From NCBI GenBank assembly GCA_038321615.1, contig JBBQFC010000022.1:1-47863 (forward strand): DNA of 47,863 nucleotides. Reading direction: 5' to 3'. The stretch comes from JBBQFC01 sp038321615. GTDB lineage: Bacteria; Bacteroidota; Bacteroidia; Flavobacteriales_D; Cryomorphaceae. The position numbers were made by a program, and so were the translations under genes. Under the pieces are notes generated by a model. It had not been told where the DNA came from. It was given only the letters and a program-made list of their open reading frames with translations, and searched no databases. Shown in pieces: positions 26,783 through 36,430 of this stretch; the stretch's first letter is position 1; every line of letters begins with the position of its first letter.

Positions 26783-29700
26783 CTAACGCACTTGGAGAGC
26801 AAATTCGGTGCGCCGATTTTGGGCATGCTCCGAGTTAGGACATTGCACTCCATCCTTGCACCGGTTTATGAGCTGCGTTTCGCCCTTGCCCACTGCTTGA
26901 ATCTGGCTGGCATCGATACCTTTATTTCTTAAGTAGTTTAGCACGGAATCAGCCCGCTTTTGCGAAAGCAATAAATTATAATTTGCGGGCCCACGACTAT
27001 CGGTATGCGAATGAATTTCTACGCGGATGCCGGGATTTTGGCGAATAAATTCAGCCAATTTTTTCAAGGTCTCGAAGCTCTCGTTGCGGAGGCTAAAGCT
27101 GTTGAAATCGTAAAAAATATCGGGGAGGTCGAATTTGCTACCCGCTGGCACTACCACTTGCTTCTTACTGTCTTGAACCACCATAGTTGGTTCCCCCACT
27201 TTTGCGAAGTTCAGGTAGAACTTTCCATCGCGATCTTGCTCCACAAGCAGGGAATCGTTCGATCCACTTCTGAGCACTTTAATGGGGCCATACTCGGCCC
27301 TGGGAGACGGTATGATGGTATATTTCTCGTCGGCTTCGAGTCCGCTATAAGCAAACTTCCCAACATTGGTCACATAGCTTGTTGCCAATAAAGAATCGCG
27401 CGCGTCATAAACTTTTAACTCTATACTACCTATCCCTTTTGGCTTCAAGAATCTACCGCCCACATCTAGTTTCAAAATACTGATGTCAAGATTCTCTTCG
27501 GCTGCAGCCACATATTCTTCATAGGGCAACAAGGTAAAGCTGAAACTTCGTAGATCTTTACTTTCTCCTTGATAGACCATTACGTTGTTTTCGTCGTATA
27601 TTGATAGCACTTTTTCAGAATCCATCGTGCCGCTCAAAAGGGTCAATTCGAATAAGTCTGTAATATTTAAGGTTTTGAATATCAAGGTGCCATTCGGAGC
27701 GCAATACACCGTGTCTTGAAATCCTGTTTTCAAATTTTTAAGAATAAAAGGTTCTCTCTGCTCAGGAAAATAGTCTTTGATTTTCGCCTTGTACACAGGT
27801 GTTTTCTCTGGCTCTTTCGATTTATTCTCGGCAATGACTTGAGGTTGACTATAATCTGCAAACATGAGATACTCAAAGAAATAATTTTGTCCGTCGAAGG
27901 GGCGAACTGTTTGAGCGGTATCCCCTTTTGCATTCAGAATAATAAGCTTGTCATTGAAACCGAGTTCTTCATTGGGCACTTCGAGTCGGTAGGCTTTCCC
28001 TGGATATAAATTGTTTAGGCGCACAAAGCCATCACTATCCAGGAACGTATTTTTCAGCACTTCGTCGGCTTCATTGTAGAGAGTGGCCTCCGATTTAATC
28101 TCGATCGATAAGGTCGGAACTACACCCAGCACTTCACTCACAGGATCTTTCGCAGTAGCCAATCCCGGTGGTGGCGGCGTTTGCCTGAGATAAGCGAATG
28201 AATTTGCCCCAACAGGGCTTAGCGATTGTACTATAGCGCCGGAATTCCCGTAGACATCGATCTCATGGTATTCTTCCAAGCCTTCCGTCCGGAGTTCATA
28301 AGTGGAGCCGGTTTCAACTTTTTGAAAAGTAAAGTCCCCATTCTCAGAAGATCGCACCGTTTGAACCACGGCACCCTTCGAGTCGAGCAGGGTGACTGGA
28401 ACATTGGCTACTCTTGCGCCATTTTCGGTCACAATCCGACCCTTCAAATCGAATTGAAGGTAGCTGATGTCATCATTATCTTGTGCGGCAAGCAGGTAGT
28501 CTTCGGCGGGAAGTAGCTCGAAGAGAAACTCTCCGGGTTTGGTTTGGTCGAAGGGCCCATAGCGCCTTCCTTTGGAATCGTAGGCAATTAATAAAGCCTT
28601 TGGCTCCAGATCGACACCTACCAGTTTGAGCATGTAGGTTTTATTTGACTTTAGTTCTTCCACCATTAGCTTTCCTTCGGACTCGGTAGTGGTCGACGCG
28701 ATTAGCTTACCGCCAATGTCATAAATTTCAACTTTGGTTCCTGCTGGTAGATTGGCTGCCAAAATTTGGAGATTTGCTTGACTGACAACTTCTTGCGCTG
28801 GCTCGTAGTGAAAAGCAAAAATATCGTCTCCACCGGCACCCGATCGTCGGTTTGTACTAAAAAAACCATCCGTCTCATCTTGAAAGGTGAGCGCAAAATC
28901 GTCGTATGCCGAGTTGATGGGGGCATGCATATTGACCACTCGTTCGTAATCGAATAGTGCACTGGAATAATAAAGATCGAGTGCCCCGTAACCCTGATCC
29001 AATCTATCGGACGAAAAATAAAGGCGGCCATAATTAAATGTAGGAAAGAGCTCATTGAAAGGAGTGTTTATAATGTCTCCCATATTTACAGGCGGCGACC
29101 AAGCACCGTTTTCCCAATCGCAATACCAAAGATCCATTTGTCCATAGCCGCCCGGACGGTCACTGGCAAAAATCATCCGCTTCCCTGTATTGGTAAAAGT
29201 TGGGTGGCCGGTATTGTATTTCTCATTGTACTTGAAGGGGACGATATCTTCTTCGGTGCCCGTCATTTGCGAGAAATAAATGCCGATTATTCCCCCTTCG
29301 ATAGGCGCATCAATATCTTTCAGTGTAAGGGCATAGTTATTTGTTCCTTCCCACTTGGAGAGTGGCCCATCATGATAATAGTACGCTCGCCTTTTGATAA
29401 GCATGGACGGTTTTTGCACAGCACCGGTGATTTTCGATTTGATTTCGGTACGGTAATAAAGAAAGATGTTGGAGTTGTTGTAGGCGGCCGGGAACACCGA
29501 TTGCACAGCGTTCACGTCATTCACATACCACAATTCTCCGTTTGGGTTCATGTAAGGTGCAAACTCGTTGTTGTTGGTATTCAGGCCCGGCACAGACTTC
29601 GCAAGACTTTGAACTGCGGTGGTATCCCATTCGAGTAAATCACCAATTTTTTCCAGATAAAGTAAGGTGGTTCTATCGGAGTAGTCTTTCGACAAGTTTT

Positions 29701-30025
29701 CGAGAATAATTAAGTATGCGCCCGTAAAATCTTCATTTGCAATGAGTACATCGGCGTAAAATCGCACATCTTCGGCCTGCTCCAGTCGCGACTTCCCAAT
29801 TTGATTCATTACGTCCAGGGCTTCAGAATAATCCATGAGCTTGTAATAAACTTTAGCGAGCAAAACCCCCGCTTCAAGCGATTCCTCCTTTCCGTAAAAG
29901 TCTCGCTTCAATGGCTTCATGGCTTCTTCGTACCTCCCAGCTTCAAGCAATTCGCGCCCCTTTTTAACTTGGGCGAGACCCGGAATACTCATGCAGAGCA
30001 GTAATAAGACGAGAAGGTTTTTCAT
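26783..30025 (-). CDS. OmpA-family envelope protein with TPR and PD40 propeller (PorE-like layout)
   Basis: A 1080-aa protein. Signal peptide (LLVLLLLCMSIPGLAQ), tetratricopeptide-type helices at about 20-135 (AGRYEEAMKPLKRDF), a WD40-like PD40 propeller at about 200-405 (GKRMIFASDRPGGYGQMDLWYC, GRLYFSSDRLDQGYGALDLYY), carboxypeptidase-regulatory-like repeats at about 420-950, and an OmpA C-terminal peptidoglycan-binding domain at about 965-1080 (VEIHSHTDSRGPANYN, LSQKRADSVLNYLRNKG). The domain order resembles PorE of the T9SS, which anchors the secretion complex to peptidoglycan, but length and inserts differ, so I treat it as a paralogue. Last gene of the five-gene minus-strand cluster; a 13-bp gap separates it from the next OmpA gene. 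Confidence 0.9.
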   Translation of the reverse strand: MKNLLVLLLLCMSIPGLAQVKKGRELLEAGRYEEAMKPLKRDFYGKEESLEAGVLLAKVYYKLMDYSEALDVMNQIGKSRLEQAEDVRFYADVLIANEDFTGAYLIILENLSKDYSDRTTLLYLEKIGDLLEWDTTAVQSLAKSVPGLNTNNNEFAPYMNPNGELWYVNDVNAVQSVFPAAYNNSNIFLYYRTEIKSKITGAVQKPSMLIKRRAYYYHDGPLSKWEGTNNYALTLKDIDAPIEGGIIGIYFSQMTGTEEDIVPFKYNEKYNTGHPTFTNTGKRMIFASDRPGGYGQMDLWYCDWENGAWSPPVNMGDIINTPFNELFPTFNYGRLYFSSDRLDQGYGALDLYYSSALFDYERVVNMHAPINSAYDDFALTFQDETDGFFSTNRRSGAGGDDIFAFHYEPAQEVVSQANLQILAANLPAGTKVEIYDIGGKLIASTTTESEGKLMVEELKSNKTYMLKLVGVDLEPKALLIAYDSKGRRYGPFDQTKPGEFLFELLPAEDYLLAAQDNDDISYLQFDLKGRIVTENGARVANVPVTLLDSKGAVVQTVRSSENGDFTFQKVETGSTYELRTEGLEEYHEIDVYGNSGAIVQSLSPVGANSFAYLRQTPPPPGLATAKDPVSEVLGVVPTLSIEIKSEATLYNEADEVLKNTFLDSDGFVRLNNLYPGKAYRLEVPNEELGFNDKLIILNAKGDTAQTVRPFDGQNYFFEYLMFADYSQPQVIAENKSKEPEKTPVYKAKIKDYFPEQREPFILKNLKTGFQDTVYCAPNGTLIFKTLNITDLFELTLLSGTMDSEKVLSIYDENNVMVYQGESKDLRSFSFTLLPYEEYVAAAEENLDISILKLDVGGRFLKPKGIGSIELKVYDARDSLLATSYVTNVGKFAYSGLEADEKYTIIPSPRAEYGPIKVLRSGSNDSLLVEQDRDGKFYLNFAKVGEPTMVVQDSKKQVVVPAGSKFDLPDIFYDFNSFSLRNESFETLKKLAEFIRQNPGIRVEIHSHTDSRGPANYNLLLSQKRADSVLNYLRNKGIDASQIQAVGKGETQLINRCKDGVQCPNSEHAQNRRTEFALQVR

Positions 30026-30038
30026 ATGCTAGATAGGT

Positions 30039-32255
30039 TTAATGAGTCTTCGAGTCGTTTGGTGAACTCGTGATCGTTTTATTCTTACGAAATTGTAATT
30101 CAGTGCGCCGGTTTAGCGCGTGTTCTTCTTCGGTGCAGTTCACTCCATCTAAACAACCGTTCAGTATTTTGCTTTCGCCGTAACCTCTGCCGCTCACTCG
30201 CCATTGAGCTATGCCATTTTGCGCGAGCCAAGCCACTACCGAGTCGATCCTTTTTTGCGAGAGTCGCTCATTGTAAACAGCGCTGCCTCGCGAGTCGGTA
30301 TGACCCGAAAGCACGATCTCAATATCCGGATTCTCCTTTAGCAAGTTCGCTACGCGCAATAGATTGGTGCGGCTCGATTGATTGAGGGATGTTTCATCTA
30401 AATCGTAGTTTATTACTGGCAACCTAAAGATTTCATCCATCGACACGGCTACCCGTTCGGCTCGCTCGTTTGTGATGGTAATTATTTCTCGATCGTCAGG
30501 AATACGCACGTACACGTAGCCGTTGGTTTTATCAGGTAGAATGGTCTCAATTATCTCTCCCTCCGAATCGAGAATATGTATTGCCATTCGAGGGTCCAGA
30601 ACTTCTGTGCGTATGATGTAACGCGAATCGGGCTTCACCTGGTCGAAAGAGAACTTTCCGTCTTCTTCCGTGCATGTAGCTCCTAAGAGATCTCCTTTGC
30701 TATCTTCCAAAAAGATCACGATCTCCTTAATCGCTTTCGAATCTGAGATGGTTTGACCTTGAAATTGAATGGATAGAATGCTCTCATCGCCATTTGGCTG
30801 AGCCGGCAAGAAATAATCCTGGGGGCTGAGCAGTTCAATTCTAAAAGATTGATCATCGCCTAGTTCAGCCTGCAGGATATGATTGCCCTTCATATCGTAC
30901 AATTGGATGGTGCTCTCTGGGCCGAGTTCCATACCGGAAAATTGAAGGGAATAATCCTTCTTACCCTCCACCCCACGAAATCGAAAATAGCCGTTTTGGT
31001 CGATCAAAGTTGTTGCAATCGACCCGTCTAGCAAATTGATGAGCCGCACCGTCGAACCTGGAACTATTGGCGTAGAAGTTTCCAAACGGCCGATGATTTC
31101 GTTGAAAAACCTTCCTTGATGCCAGTTCGCTTGATACACGTCATCGTTGCCTCTGCCAGCAGGTCGATCGCTCGTAAAGTAAGCGCTACTTCCCGAAGAC
31201 CATACCATACCAAAGTCATTGAACGGAGTATTTACCCCGGGTCCGGCATTTCTGGAAGGGGAGTTTCTACCTATGTGGAAATAAATATCCTTTTTGCCAT
31301 AGCCGCGATCCGCGCGGTCCGACGTGAAGTATAAGGTATCATTATTCAGGAAGGGACGTCCTTCATTTCCCGCGCTATTCACGTTGCTACCCAAATTAAT
31401 CATAGCACCCAGCGTATCGATACCAATGGCACATGCCCAAAGGTCATACGCTCCAAAACCGCCGGGTCTATTGCTTGCGAAATAAAGGGTGTCGCCATAA
31501 ATATGGGGGTGAATATAATCACAATCAGCCCCTTGTAATTCCATTTTCTGGGAATCTGTGCCTGTAACCAAGTCAATAACTTTCAGCCCATAATTACCAG
31601 AATTCGCCTTTTTTGCATAAGGCTTTCGCTCTACAGCAGTTAAGATCATCCATCTATCTCGATATAACGAAAACCAGCCTATATGGTCGTAGTCCAAATT
31701 TTCCAGAGCCCGATACCAAACTGTTTCGTTTAGGGAGTCGCTCAAGGCCACGGGCCAGTATCGTCTTACTTTGATGGGTGGGAGTGGAAAATTAAGCCGC
31801 ATCCAGGTGGAATCGCGCAATACAATGAGTTCGTTGCCGACAACCCCAGCGGCTAACTCATTATGAGCACTGCTTTTTTCTGATGAGAGTTTGGCCGCGA
31901 ATCTTCCTTCACGCTCGGCATATCTAAGCTCTTCAATGCGGGCTAAAAGGCTATCGGCTTCAGCGCGATATTGCACCTGTTTTAGCTCGGCTATGCTCAC
32001 AGTTGCTTGATCAAAAAACCCCAGAGCCACCCAGCAGCGTGCTTCTAAAAGGTGGCAATCACCCGACTCGGAAGGAACACCTGCCAAAATTAGGCGGTGG
32101 CAAGCTTCGAAATTGTTATTCGTAAATAAATCACCGAGCGAATCGCAGTAAGCTGCCTGGCTAAATGAAGAAACAGATACTGTACAACAGAGCACTAAAA
32201 GCATCGACCGAAGACTCGAGCCAAACCGGAGCGGTATCAAATGCGGGCAATTCAA
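30039..32255 (-). CDS. Second OmpA-family protein with PD40 repeats, paralogue of the downstream gene
   Basis: A 738-aa protein with the same layout as its neighbour, shortened: signal sequence (MLLVLCCTVSVSSFSQ), short helical N-terminus, PD40 propeller segments (DTLYFASNRPGGFGAYDLW, DTLYFTSDRADRGYGKKDIYF, AYFTSDRPAGRGNDDVY), regulatory-like beta repeats, and an OmpA domain at about 615-725 (IEIVLSGHTDSRGSAVYNER, LSQKRIDSVVAWL). It would bind peptidoglycan through the OmpA domain and project into the periplasm. Its first ATG overlaps the stop of the PorP/SprF gene by 4 bp, so I keep it, although an internal ATG at residue 18 gives a tidier signal peptide. Confidence 0.9.
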   Translation of the reverse strand: MNCPHLIPLRFGSSLRSMLLVLCCTVSVSSFSQAAYCDSLGDLFTNNNFEACHRLILAGVPSESGDCHLLEARCWVALGFFDQATVSIAELKQVQYRAEADSLLARIEELRYAEREGRFAAKLSSEKSSAHNELAAGVVGNELIVLRDSTWMRLNFPLPPIKVRRYWPVALSDSLNETVWYRALENLDYDHIGWFSLYRDRWMILTAVERKPYAKKANSGNYGLKVIDLVTGTDSQKMELQGADCDYIHPHIYGDTLYFASNRPGGFGAYDLWACAIGIDTLGAMINLGSNVNSAGNEGRPFLNNDTLYFTSDRADRGYGKKDIYFHIGRNSPSRNAGPGVNTPFNDFGMVWSSGSSAYFTSDRPAGRGNDDVYQANWHQGRFFNEIIGRLETSTPIVPGSTVRLINLLDGSIATTLIDQNGYFRFRGVEGKKDYSLQFSGMELGPESTIQLYDMKGNHILQAELGDDQSFRIELLSPQDYFLPAQPNGDESILSIQFQGQTISDSKAIKEIVIFLEDSKGDLLGATCTEEDGKFSFDQVKPDSRYIIRTEVLDPRMAIHILDSEGEIIETILPDKTNGYVYVRIPDDREIITITNERAERVAVSMDEIFRLPVINYDLDETSLNQSSRTNLLRVANLLKENPDIEIVLSGHTDSRGSAVYNERLSQKRIDSVVAWLAQNGIAQWRVSGRGYGESKILNGCLDGVNCTEEEHALNRRTELQFRKNKTITSSPNDSKTH

Positions 32256-33166
32256 AAGGGTTTCAATTTGGGAGCTTCCGATTTGTAAATGTTAAAATCG
32301 TAGCCAATAAATAACTCATGGGTGCCGCTCTGCTGACTGAGTAGATCATTCAGCGGCAAATCATAGGAATACCCAAAATGGAAATACCTATTGACAAAAA
32401 TATGCGTGCTAAACACGGCGCCGAAATCGCTGCGATACGTTGCGGTGAGCCAAAAAAGATCGCGAAAGCGGGTTGATAAATTTAGATCGGCCTGATAAGG
32501 ACTCTCCAGCGACTTTCGAAGTAAAAATCCGGGTTTAAGTGCCCAATCATCGCTCAGTCGCCAAATGCGGGCTGCGACGAGATTAAAAAAAGTCCGCAAG
32601 CGGGCATCACTAGCGCTGCTGGCTATTATCGAGCTGTTGTTGATGCTCGTTGCACTCAGGCCGATGTAGCTGTTCGGCCCGATGTACATTGCTCCTGCAT
32701 CAAAACTCGGTATCCATTTATTGCCATCTGTGGTAAAAGATACGGGATCCGTGCGCTGCCGGTATTGCAAATCCTGCCACCGGTATTGGTAGTTTATGAT
32801 CCCCGCTTGTAGGCCGAACGATAAGTGTCGGTTTGTGCTTAGGCGCGCCTTGTAGCTGTACGCGGCGGCGATAGAAGGCGCCTTTCGGGCTCCTATTTCA
32901 TCGTTTTGAATGTTGAGGCCCACTGCCATATTCTTATTCGGAAGCGGCGAGTGGATACTCAAAAGCTGAGTGGTGGGATTGCCTTCGAAACCCACCCACT
33001 GCGCCCGGTAAGTAAGCGAAGTAGCCAAGGCATCGGCCTCGCCGGCCCACGCCGGATTAATCGCAAACAGATTGAACATGTATTGGCTGTAAAGCCCTTG
33101 CTGCTGCGCCAGGATCGTGTTGCTCCACACTATCGCCGCTATGATAAGGTAGGCCTTTCGCATCAT
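32252..33166 (-). CDS. PorP/SprF-family type IX secretion membrane protein
   Basis: A 304-aa outer-membrane beta-barrel of the PorP/SprF family. Diagnostic features: signal peptide, then the QQGLYSQYMFNLFAINPAWAG block typical of the family, and alternating strands with FGYSYDLPLNDL and HELFIGYDFNIY near the C-terminus. SprF-like proteins are required for export of particular type B CTD cargos. Here a small type B cargo gene lies directly upstream (4-bp overlap) and two OmpA genes downstream (4-bp overlap), so a dedicated cargo-channel-anchor unit is likely; that is inference from family knowledge and gene order. Confidence 0.93.
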   Translation of the reverse strand: MMRKAYLIIAAIVWSNTILAQQQGLYSQYMFNLFAINPAWAGEADALATSLTYRAQWVGFEGNPTTQLLSIHSPLPNKNMAVGLNIQNDEIGARKAPSIAAAYSYKARLSTNRHLSFGLQAGIINYQYRWQDLQYRQRTDPVSFTTDGNKWIPSFDAGAMYIGPNSYIGLSATSINNSSIIASSASDARLRTFFNLVAARIWRLSDDWALKPGFLLRKSLESPYQADLNLSTRFRDLFWLTATYRSDFGAVFSTHIFVNRYFHFGYSYDLPLNDLLSQQSGTHELFIGYDFNIYKSEAPKLKPF

Positions 33167-33888
33167 CGTGTTAATTCGATATAACCAGTGTAATCGCGGC
33201 CAATAATCTTCGCCACGTAAAAATAAGTGCCCGAAGCGAGGGTATTTCCAGCTCGGTCGCGCCCATGCCAGGAGCGGTCTTGATTATTATAGGCCGTGTT
33301 TTCAAAAATCAACTGTCCCCATCGATTGAAAATTTGAATCTCGTTCTCCGAAAATTCAGGTCGCTCAATGTTCTCAATCTCCCATTTTTCGTTGATTCCA
33401 TCCCCGTTTGGCGAAAAGGCATTGAAGAATCGTAAATCGCAGGCCTGAGCAGAATCGACGGAGATTAGAAATTCTACCGATGTTTCGCACGACGCGCCGC
33501 TCACACTTACGGTGTAAAGCCCTGGCGATAAATCATAAGCTTGCAAGCCTGTTTGGCCATCGCTCCATTCTACTTCGTAGGGCGGATTGCAACCCGAGAT
33601 TTCAGTTAACTCGGCTCGTCCATTGCTTGCGGTGCCGCACGATGCGTTGGAAGTGATTACTTCAAAAGCAATTCGACCCTCAAGCTTGGGTTGATGAAAA
33701 CCTTGTGTTAAGGTGGCGCTGGATTGACCGATTGTTTGAATTATGGCTTCGCCAAAGGTGAAGGAAACTGTGTTTACGCCCAAATCTACATTCCCGCCTG
33801 TGGTGCCAATCACGCTTCTATCAAGTCCTGCTTGCGCAGCAACTTCGATTATCGCAAACCAGCATAAGGTGAGTAGAGTGATCCGCAT
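33163..33888 (-). CDS. Small secreted protein with SprB-like repeat and T9SS type B sorting domain
   Basis: A 241-aa protein. Signal peptide, then the Bacteroidetes N-terminal module ending in SATLTQGFHQP, one SprB-like repeat (PPYEVEWSDGQTGLQAYDLS, GLYTVSVSG), and a type B CTD from about residue 150 (FFNAFSPNGDGINEKWEIEN, IFNRWGQLIFENT). About a third of the protein is the sorting domain. It overlaps the PorP/SprF gene by 4 bp, the clearest linkage in the cluster. The repeat resembles the SprB adhesin of gliding flavobacteria but is a single copy, so motility is not implied; a minor surface subunit is plausible. Confidence 0.9.
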   Translation of the reverse strand: MRITLLTLCWFAIIEVAAQAGLDRSVIGTTGGNVDLGVNTVSFTFGEAIIQTIGQSSATLTQGFHQPKLEGRIAFEVITSNASCGTASNGRAELTEISGCNPPYEVEWSDGQTGLQAYDLSPGLYTVSVSGASCETSVEFLISVDSAQACDLRFFNAFSPNGDGINEKWEIENIERPEFSENEIQIFNRWGQLIFENTAYNNQDRSWHGRDRAGNTLASGTYFYVAKIIGRDYTGYIELTR

Positions 33889-33895
33889 ACGCTTT

Positions 33896-35233
33896 TCATT
33901 GAAGCCTTAACCAACCGTCGGCTCCGAGCGATATAAACTTATAGTCGGCTGCGGAAAATGAAGCTATCGGGGTGTTGTTGCTTGCGTTGTAATTAATCTG
34001 ATCGCCATTCACATTAAAGATAAACCCGCAAAGAAAGGGTTCGACGGAGCCCCGTTTGAAAATGTTTATCATCCTTCCCTGACAGGTAGCCGCAAGCGGG
34101 AATACGAAGGTAAACGTGAATGATCCGCCAGGAATAATTCGGCAAACGATATTCGAATCGTCTCCGGCTATAATATAATTCGAAACACCTTGATTATTGA
34201 CTAATACGGTATTTACAGCCATCGAACCTCGAACGTCCAGATCGGCAACTGGTGTGGAAGTGCCAATACCGATGCGGTCGGTAGTGTTATAAACTACATT
34301 CTCATTTTCGGATTTCACCCAATCCTCGTCGCGGCTCAAAGGCCCCAAATTGACGGAGTGTGAGATGCCGCCTTCCGAAATTGTGAGAATCGAATCGTTT
34401 ACCAAAGTCAAACCATTTTCTGCAATGAGTTCATTGGTTGGGTCAGCGTCGGCATCATCGATTAATTGATCTAGGCTTACGGACCAATTTTGATTTTCAG
34501 AGATCACCAGGCTCGTACCTATGAGCTGCACGCCGGTGATTAATTCGTTCGTGGGATCGGAGTCGGCATCGCCGATCAATCCGCTGAAGTTTACTTCAAA
34601 TGCTTCACCACCTTCATTAATCGAGAGCAGAAACTGATCAGGATCGAAGGTTACCGAATTGATTTTTTCGTTGGTCGGATCGGCATCTGCATCATCGATC
34701 AAGGGCGAAAGGTCAACATCGAAGTTGACACCCGCTTCGGTGATGGTAAGTGTATTGTTGTCGATGCCCACGGCTGTAATCCGCTCATTGTTGGGGTCGG
34801 CATCGGCATCGTCGGCGTTGCTCACTGTCCCGGCGTGTAAGGCGTACGGTACTGAAAGCAACTGCATACTGCCGAGGCTTTGCAGCCCTTGGCCGATATC
34901 TAATTCTATTTCTAACCAATAAGTAGTGGCTGCCCAATCTATGGCTTCCATACTACCCGTTGTGGGCTCGCCCCCGCCTATTTGAATATTGAAAAGGCCG
35001 AATCCATTGGTTTGCACGTTTGGGTGCTGCTCTTCGTACACGGCGGTGCCACCCGGACCCTGCGCTCTGATGGTGGCAATAAGAAAAATATCCTGGTCAA
35101 TCAATTCGATGCCCGTAGCCGTATTTCGCGCAATAGCCTGGTAATTGATAAGCTGCGGAACTTGGCCAGCGACTGTAAGAGCAGTAAGGCAAAAAAATCC
35201 GCCGAAGGCGAATAGTCTCCACAAATTATTCAA
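33896..35233 (-). CDS. Secreted repeat protein with four Asp-rich DDADADPTNE units
   Basis: A 445-aa protein with a signal peptide (LFAFGGFFCLTALTVAGQ), then a conserved N-terminal module of many Bacteroidetes surface proteins (PQLINYQAIARNTATG, LLSVPYALHAGTV). Residues of about 140-300 hold four units of 38-42 aa, each starting DDADADPTNE-like and ending in a hydrophobic SxLI strand. The Asp-spaced motif resembles calcium-binding thrombospondin type 3 loops. The C-terminus includes a fibre-like IGIGTSTPVADLDVRG motif. No T9SS sorting domain is visible. It begins the minus-strand cluster, with 7 bp before the type B cargo gene. Function unknown; surface fibre or adhesin is a guess. Confidence 0.85.
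   Translation of the reverse strand: MNNLWRLFAFGGFFCLTALTVAGQVPQLINYQAIARNTATGIELIDQDIFLIATIRAQGPGGTAVYEEQHPNVQTNGFGLFNIQIGGGEPTTGSMEAIDWAATTYWLEIELDIGQGLQSLGSMQLLSVPYALHAGTVSNADDADADPNNERITAVGIDNNTLTITEAGVNFDVDLSPLIDDADADPTNEKINSVTFDPDQFLLSINEGGEAFEVNFSGLIGDADSDPTNELITGVQLIGTSLVISENQNWSVSLDQLIDDADADPTNELIAENGLTLVNDSILTISEGGISHSVNLGPLSRDEDWVKSENENVVYNTTDRIGIGTSTPVADLDVRGSMAVNTVLVNNQGVSNYIIAGDDSNIVCRIIPGGSFTFTFVFPLAATCQGRMINIFKRGSVEPFLCGFIFNVNGDQINYNASNNTPIASFSAADYKFISLGADGWLRLQ
34430..34815 (-). repeat. Four tandem imperfect repeat units encoding Asp-rich motifs
   Basis: Within the 445-aa gene, four copies of a unit of about 114-126 bp encode DDADADPNNE, DDADADPTNE, GDADSDPTNE and DDADADPTNE followed by beta-strand-like residues. 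The variation in length (38-42 codons) and sequence suggests old, still evolving repeats. Confidence 0.85.
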
Positions 35234-35338
35234 GATAGAGCAGTATTACGTTCGAGGCTAAATTAAACCCCCTGAAGCGATAGATGGCTTAAAAAGCCAA
35301 TAGATGCTAACAGTACCGCGTGAGTACTTTAACCGATT

Positions 35339-36430
35339 TCAGGCTATTGGGTGGTTAATACGTGGATTGATACTTCCAAGGTGGTTCTCGAATCGTCGTA
35401 TATCGACTTCGGTCGGTAAACCTTGACCGCGCACAATACGGTCCATTAGGGTCTTACTGAAATATGGAGCCAACATCACACCCTTGGTTCCCAAGCCATT
35501 GAAGAGCCATAACCGATCGATAGACGGATGCTTGCCGATTAATGGACGCCGATCTTGCACGGTAGGTCTTACGCCCGCTTTGTGGTCTATGACCGTAAAA
35601 GGCAAGGAGCAGCGCTTCTCAAATTTCTCAATCAATTCCGACTTTGCCGCTTCCGTTTGCTCCATATCGGGTTTATCCCAGCTAAAAGTTGCACCCAAGC
35701 AATAGCGATCGTCGCCTTGGGGAAAGACAAAAAATCCGGCGTTCCAGATTCCATCAATATCCAGTCCCGGGCAATGGATGGTGAGCAATTCTCCCTTGGT
35801 AAGGCCAAATGGCAAGTATTGCCACCAGGTGCTGTAAGCCGATTGGTGTCCACGGCAGTCGGCTATAATCCAATTTTTTTGGCCTTCCGGCAAAAACGCG
35901 GTGAGCAACTTGTCAACTGCTGTTTCGTGCGAAAGCTCCGTTTCCAAAAATGCTTTTTCCTTGACAAAATAATCTCTGCAAGCCGCTAAGAAAGCGGGTA
36001 GGTCGAGATAGCCTGCCCGGTGGACTTCCGAAGCGCCATATTGACCTTGATCGATAGGCCCCGGCATATTTAAAGCCTCGCCCAGGAAACTAGAAAATTC
36101 AGGTTTTTCTTGCTTTTCCTTCCAGGCTCGCACTTCTCCATCACTGGAGTGAATCCGGTAAAAAGGAAGGGGTTTGTAGAAGGTGGCGTTTAGGATTGAT
36201 TCCGCATGTTGGTAAAACTCATCCAATTCGGCGATTAATTCGTCGGCCATCCAGCTGGTGGTAATCCGTCGAAATACCAAGGGATTCCATATACCGGCGG
36301 CTATTTTTGAGCTCGCGAAACGATTACCGTCATCGACCACGAGATAGGGCATATTTTCTGCTTCGCAGCGCATCGCTAATACTGAACCTGCGAGCCCTTG
36401 TCCCAAAATTAAAATCCCTTCTGCAACCAT
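35339..36430 (-). CDS. FAD-dependent oxidoreductase (DAO family)
   Basis: A 363-aa flavoprotein. The N-terminal dinucleotide-binding motif ILILGQGLAGSVLAMRCE matches the GxGxxG FAD fold, and later blocks (KIAAGIWNPLVFRRI; CLGATFSWDKPD; AGVRPTVQDRRPLIGKHP; LWLFNGLGTKGVMLAPYFS) match the DAO family that includes glycine and D-amino acid oxidases and the MnmC C-terminal domain. The substrate cannot be determined. It has its own intergenic regions on both sides and is not obviously part of either flanking operon. Confidence 0.88.
   Translation of the reverse strand: MVAEGILILGQGLAGSVLAMRCEAENMPYLVVDDGNRFASSKIAAGIWNPLVFRRITTSWMADELIAELDEFYQHAESILNATFYKPLPFYRIHSSDGEVRAWKEKQEKPEFSSFLGEALNMPGPIDQGQYGASEVHRAGYLDLPAFLAACRDYFVKEKAFLETELSHETAVDKLLTAFLPEGQKNWIIADCRGHQSAYSTWWQYLPFGLTKGELLTIHCPGLDIDGIWNAGFFVFPQGDDRYCLGATFSWDKPDMEQTEAAKSELIEKFEKRCSLPFTVIDHKAGVRPTVQDRRPLIGKHPSIDRLWLFNGLGTKGVMLAPYFSKTLMDRIVRGQGLPTEVDIRRFENHLGSINPRINHPIA

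Noticed and set aside
34430..34815. CRISPR-like array because of regular spacing of similar words
   Set aside because: The periodicity comes from imperfect coding repeats in one long open frame; units are too long and variable for CRISPR.
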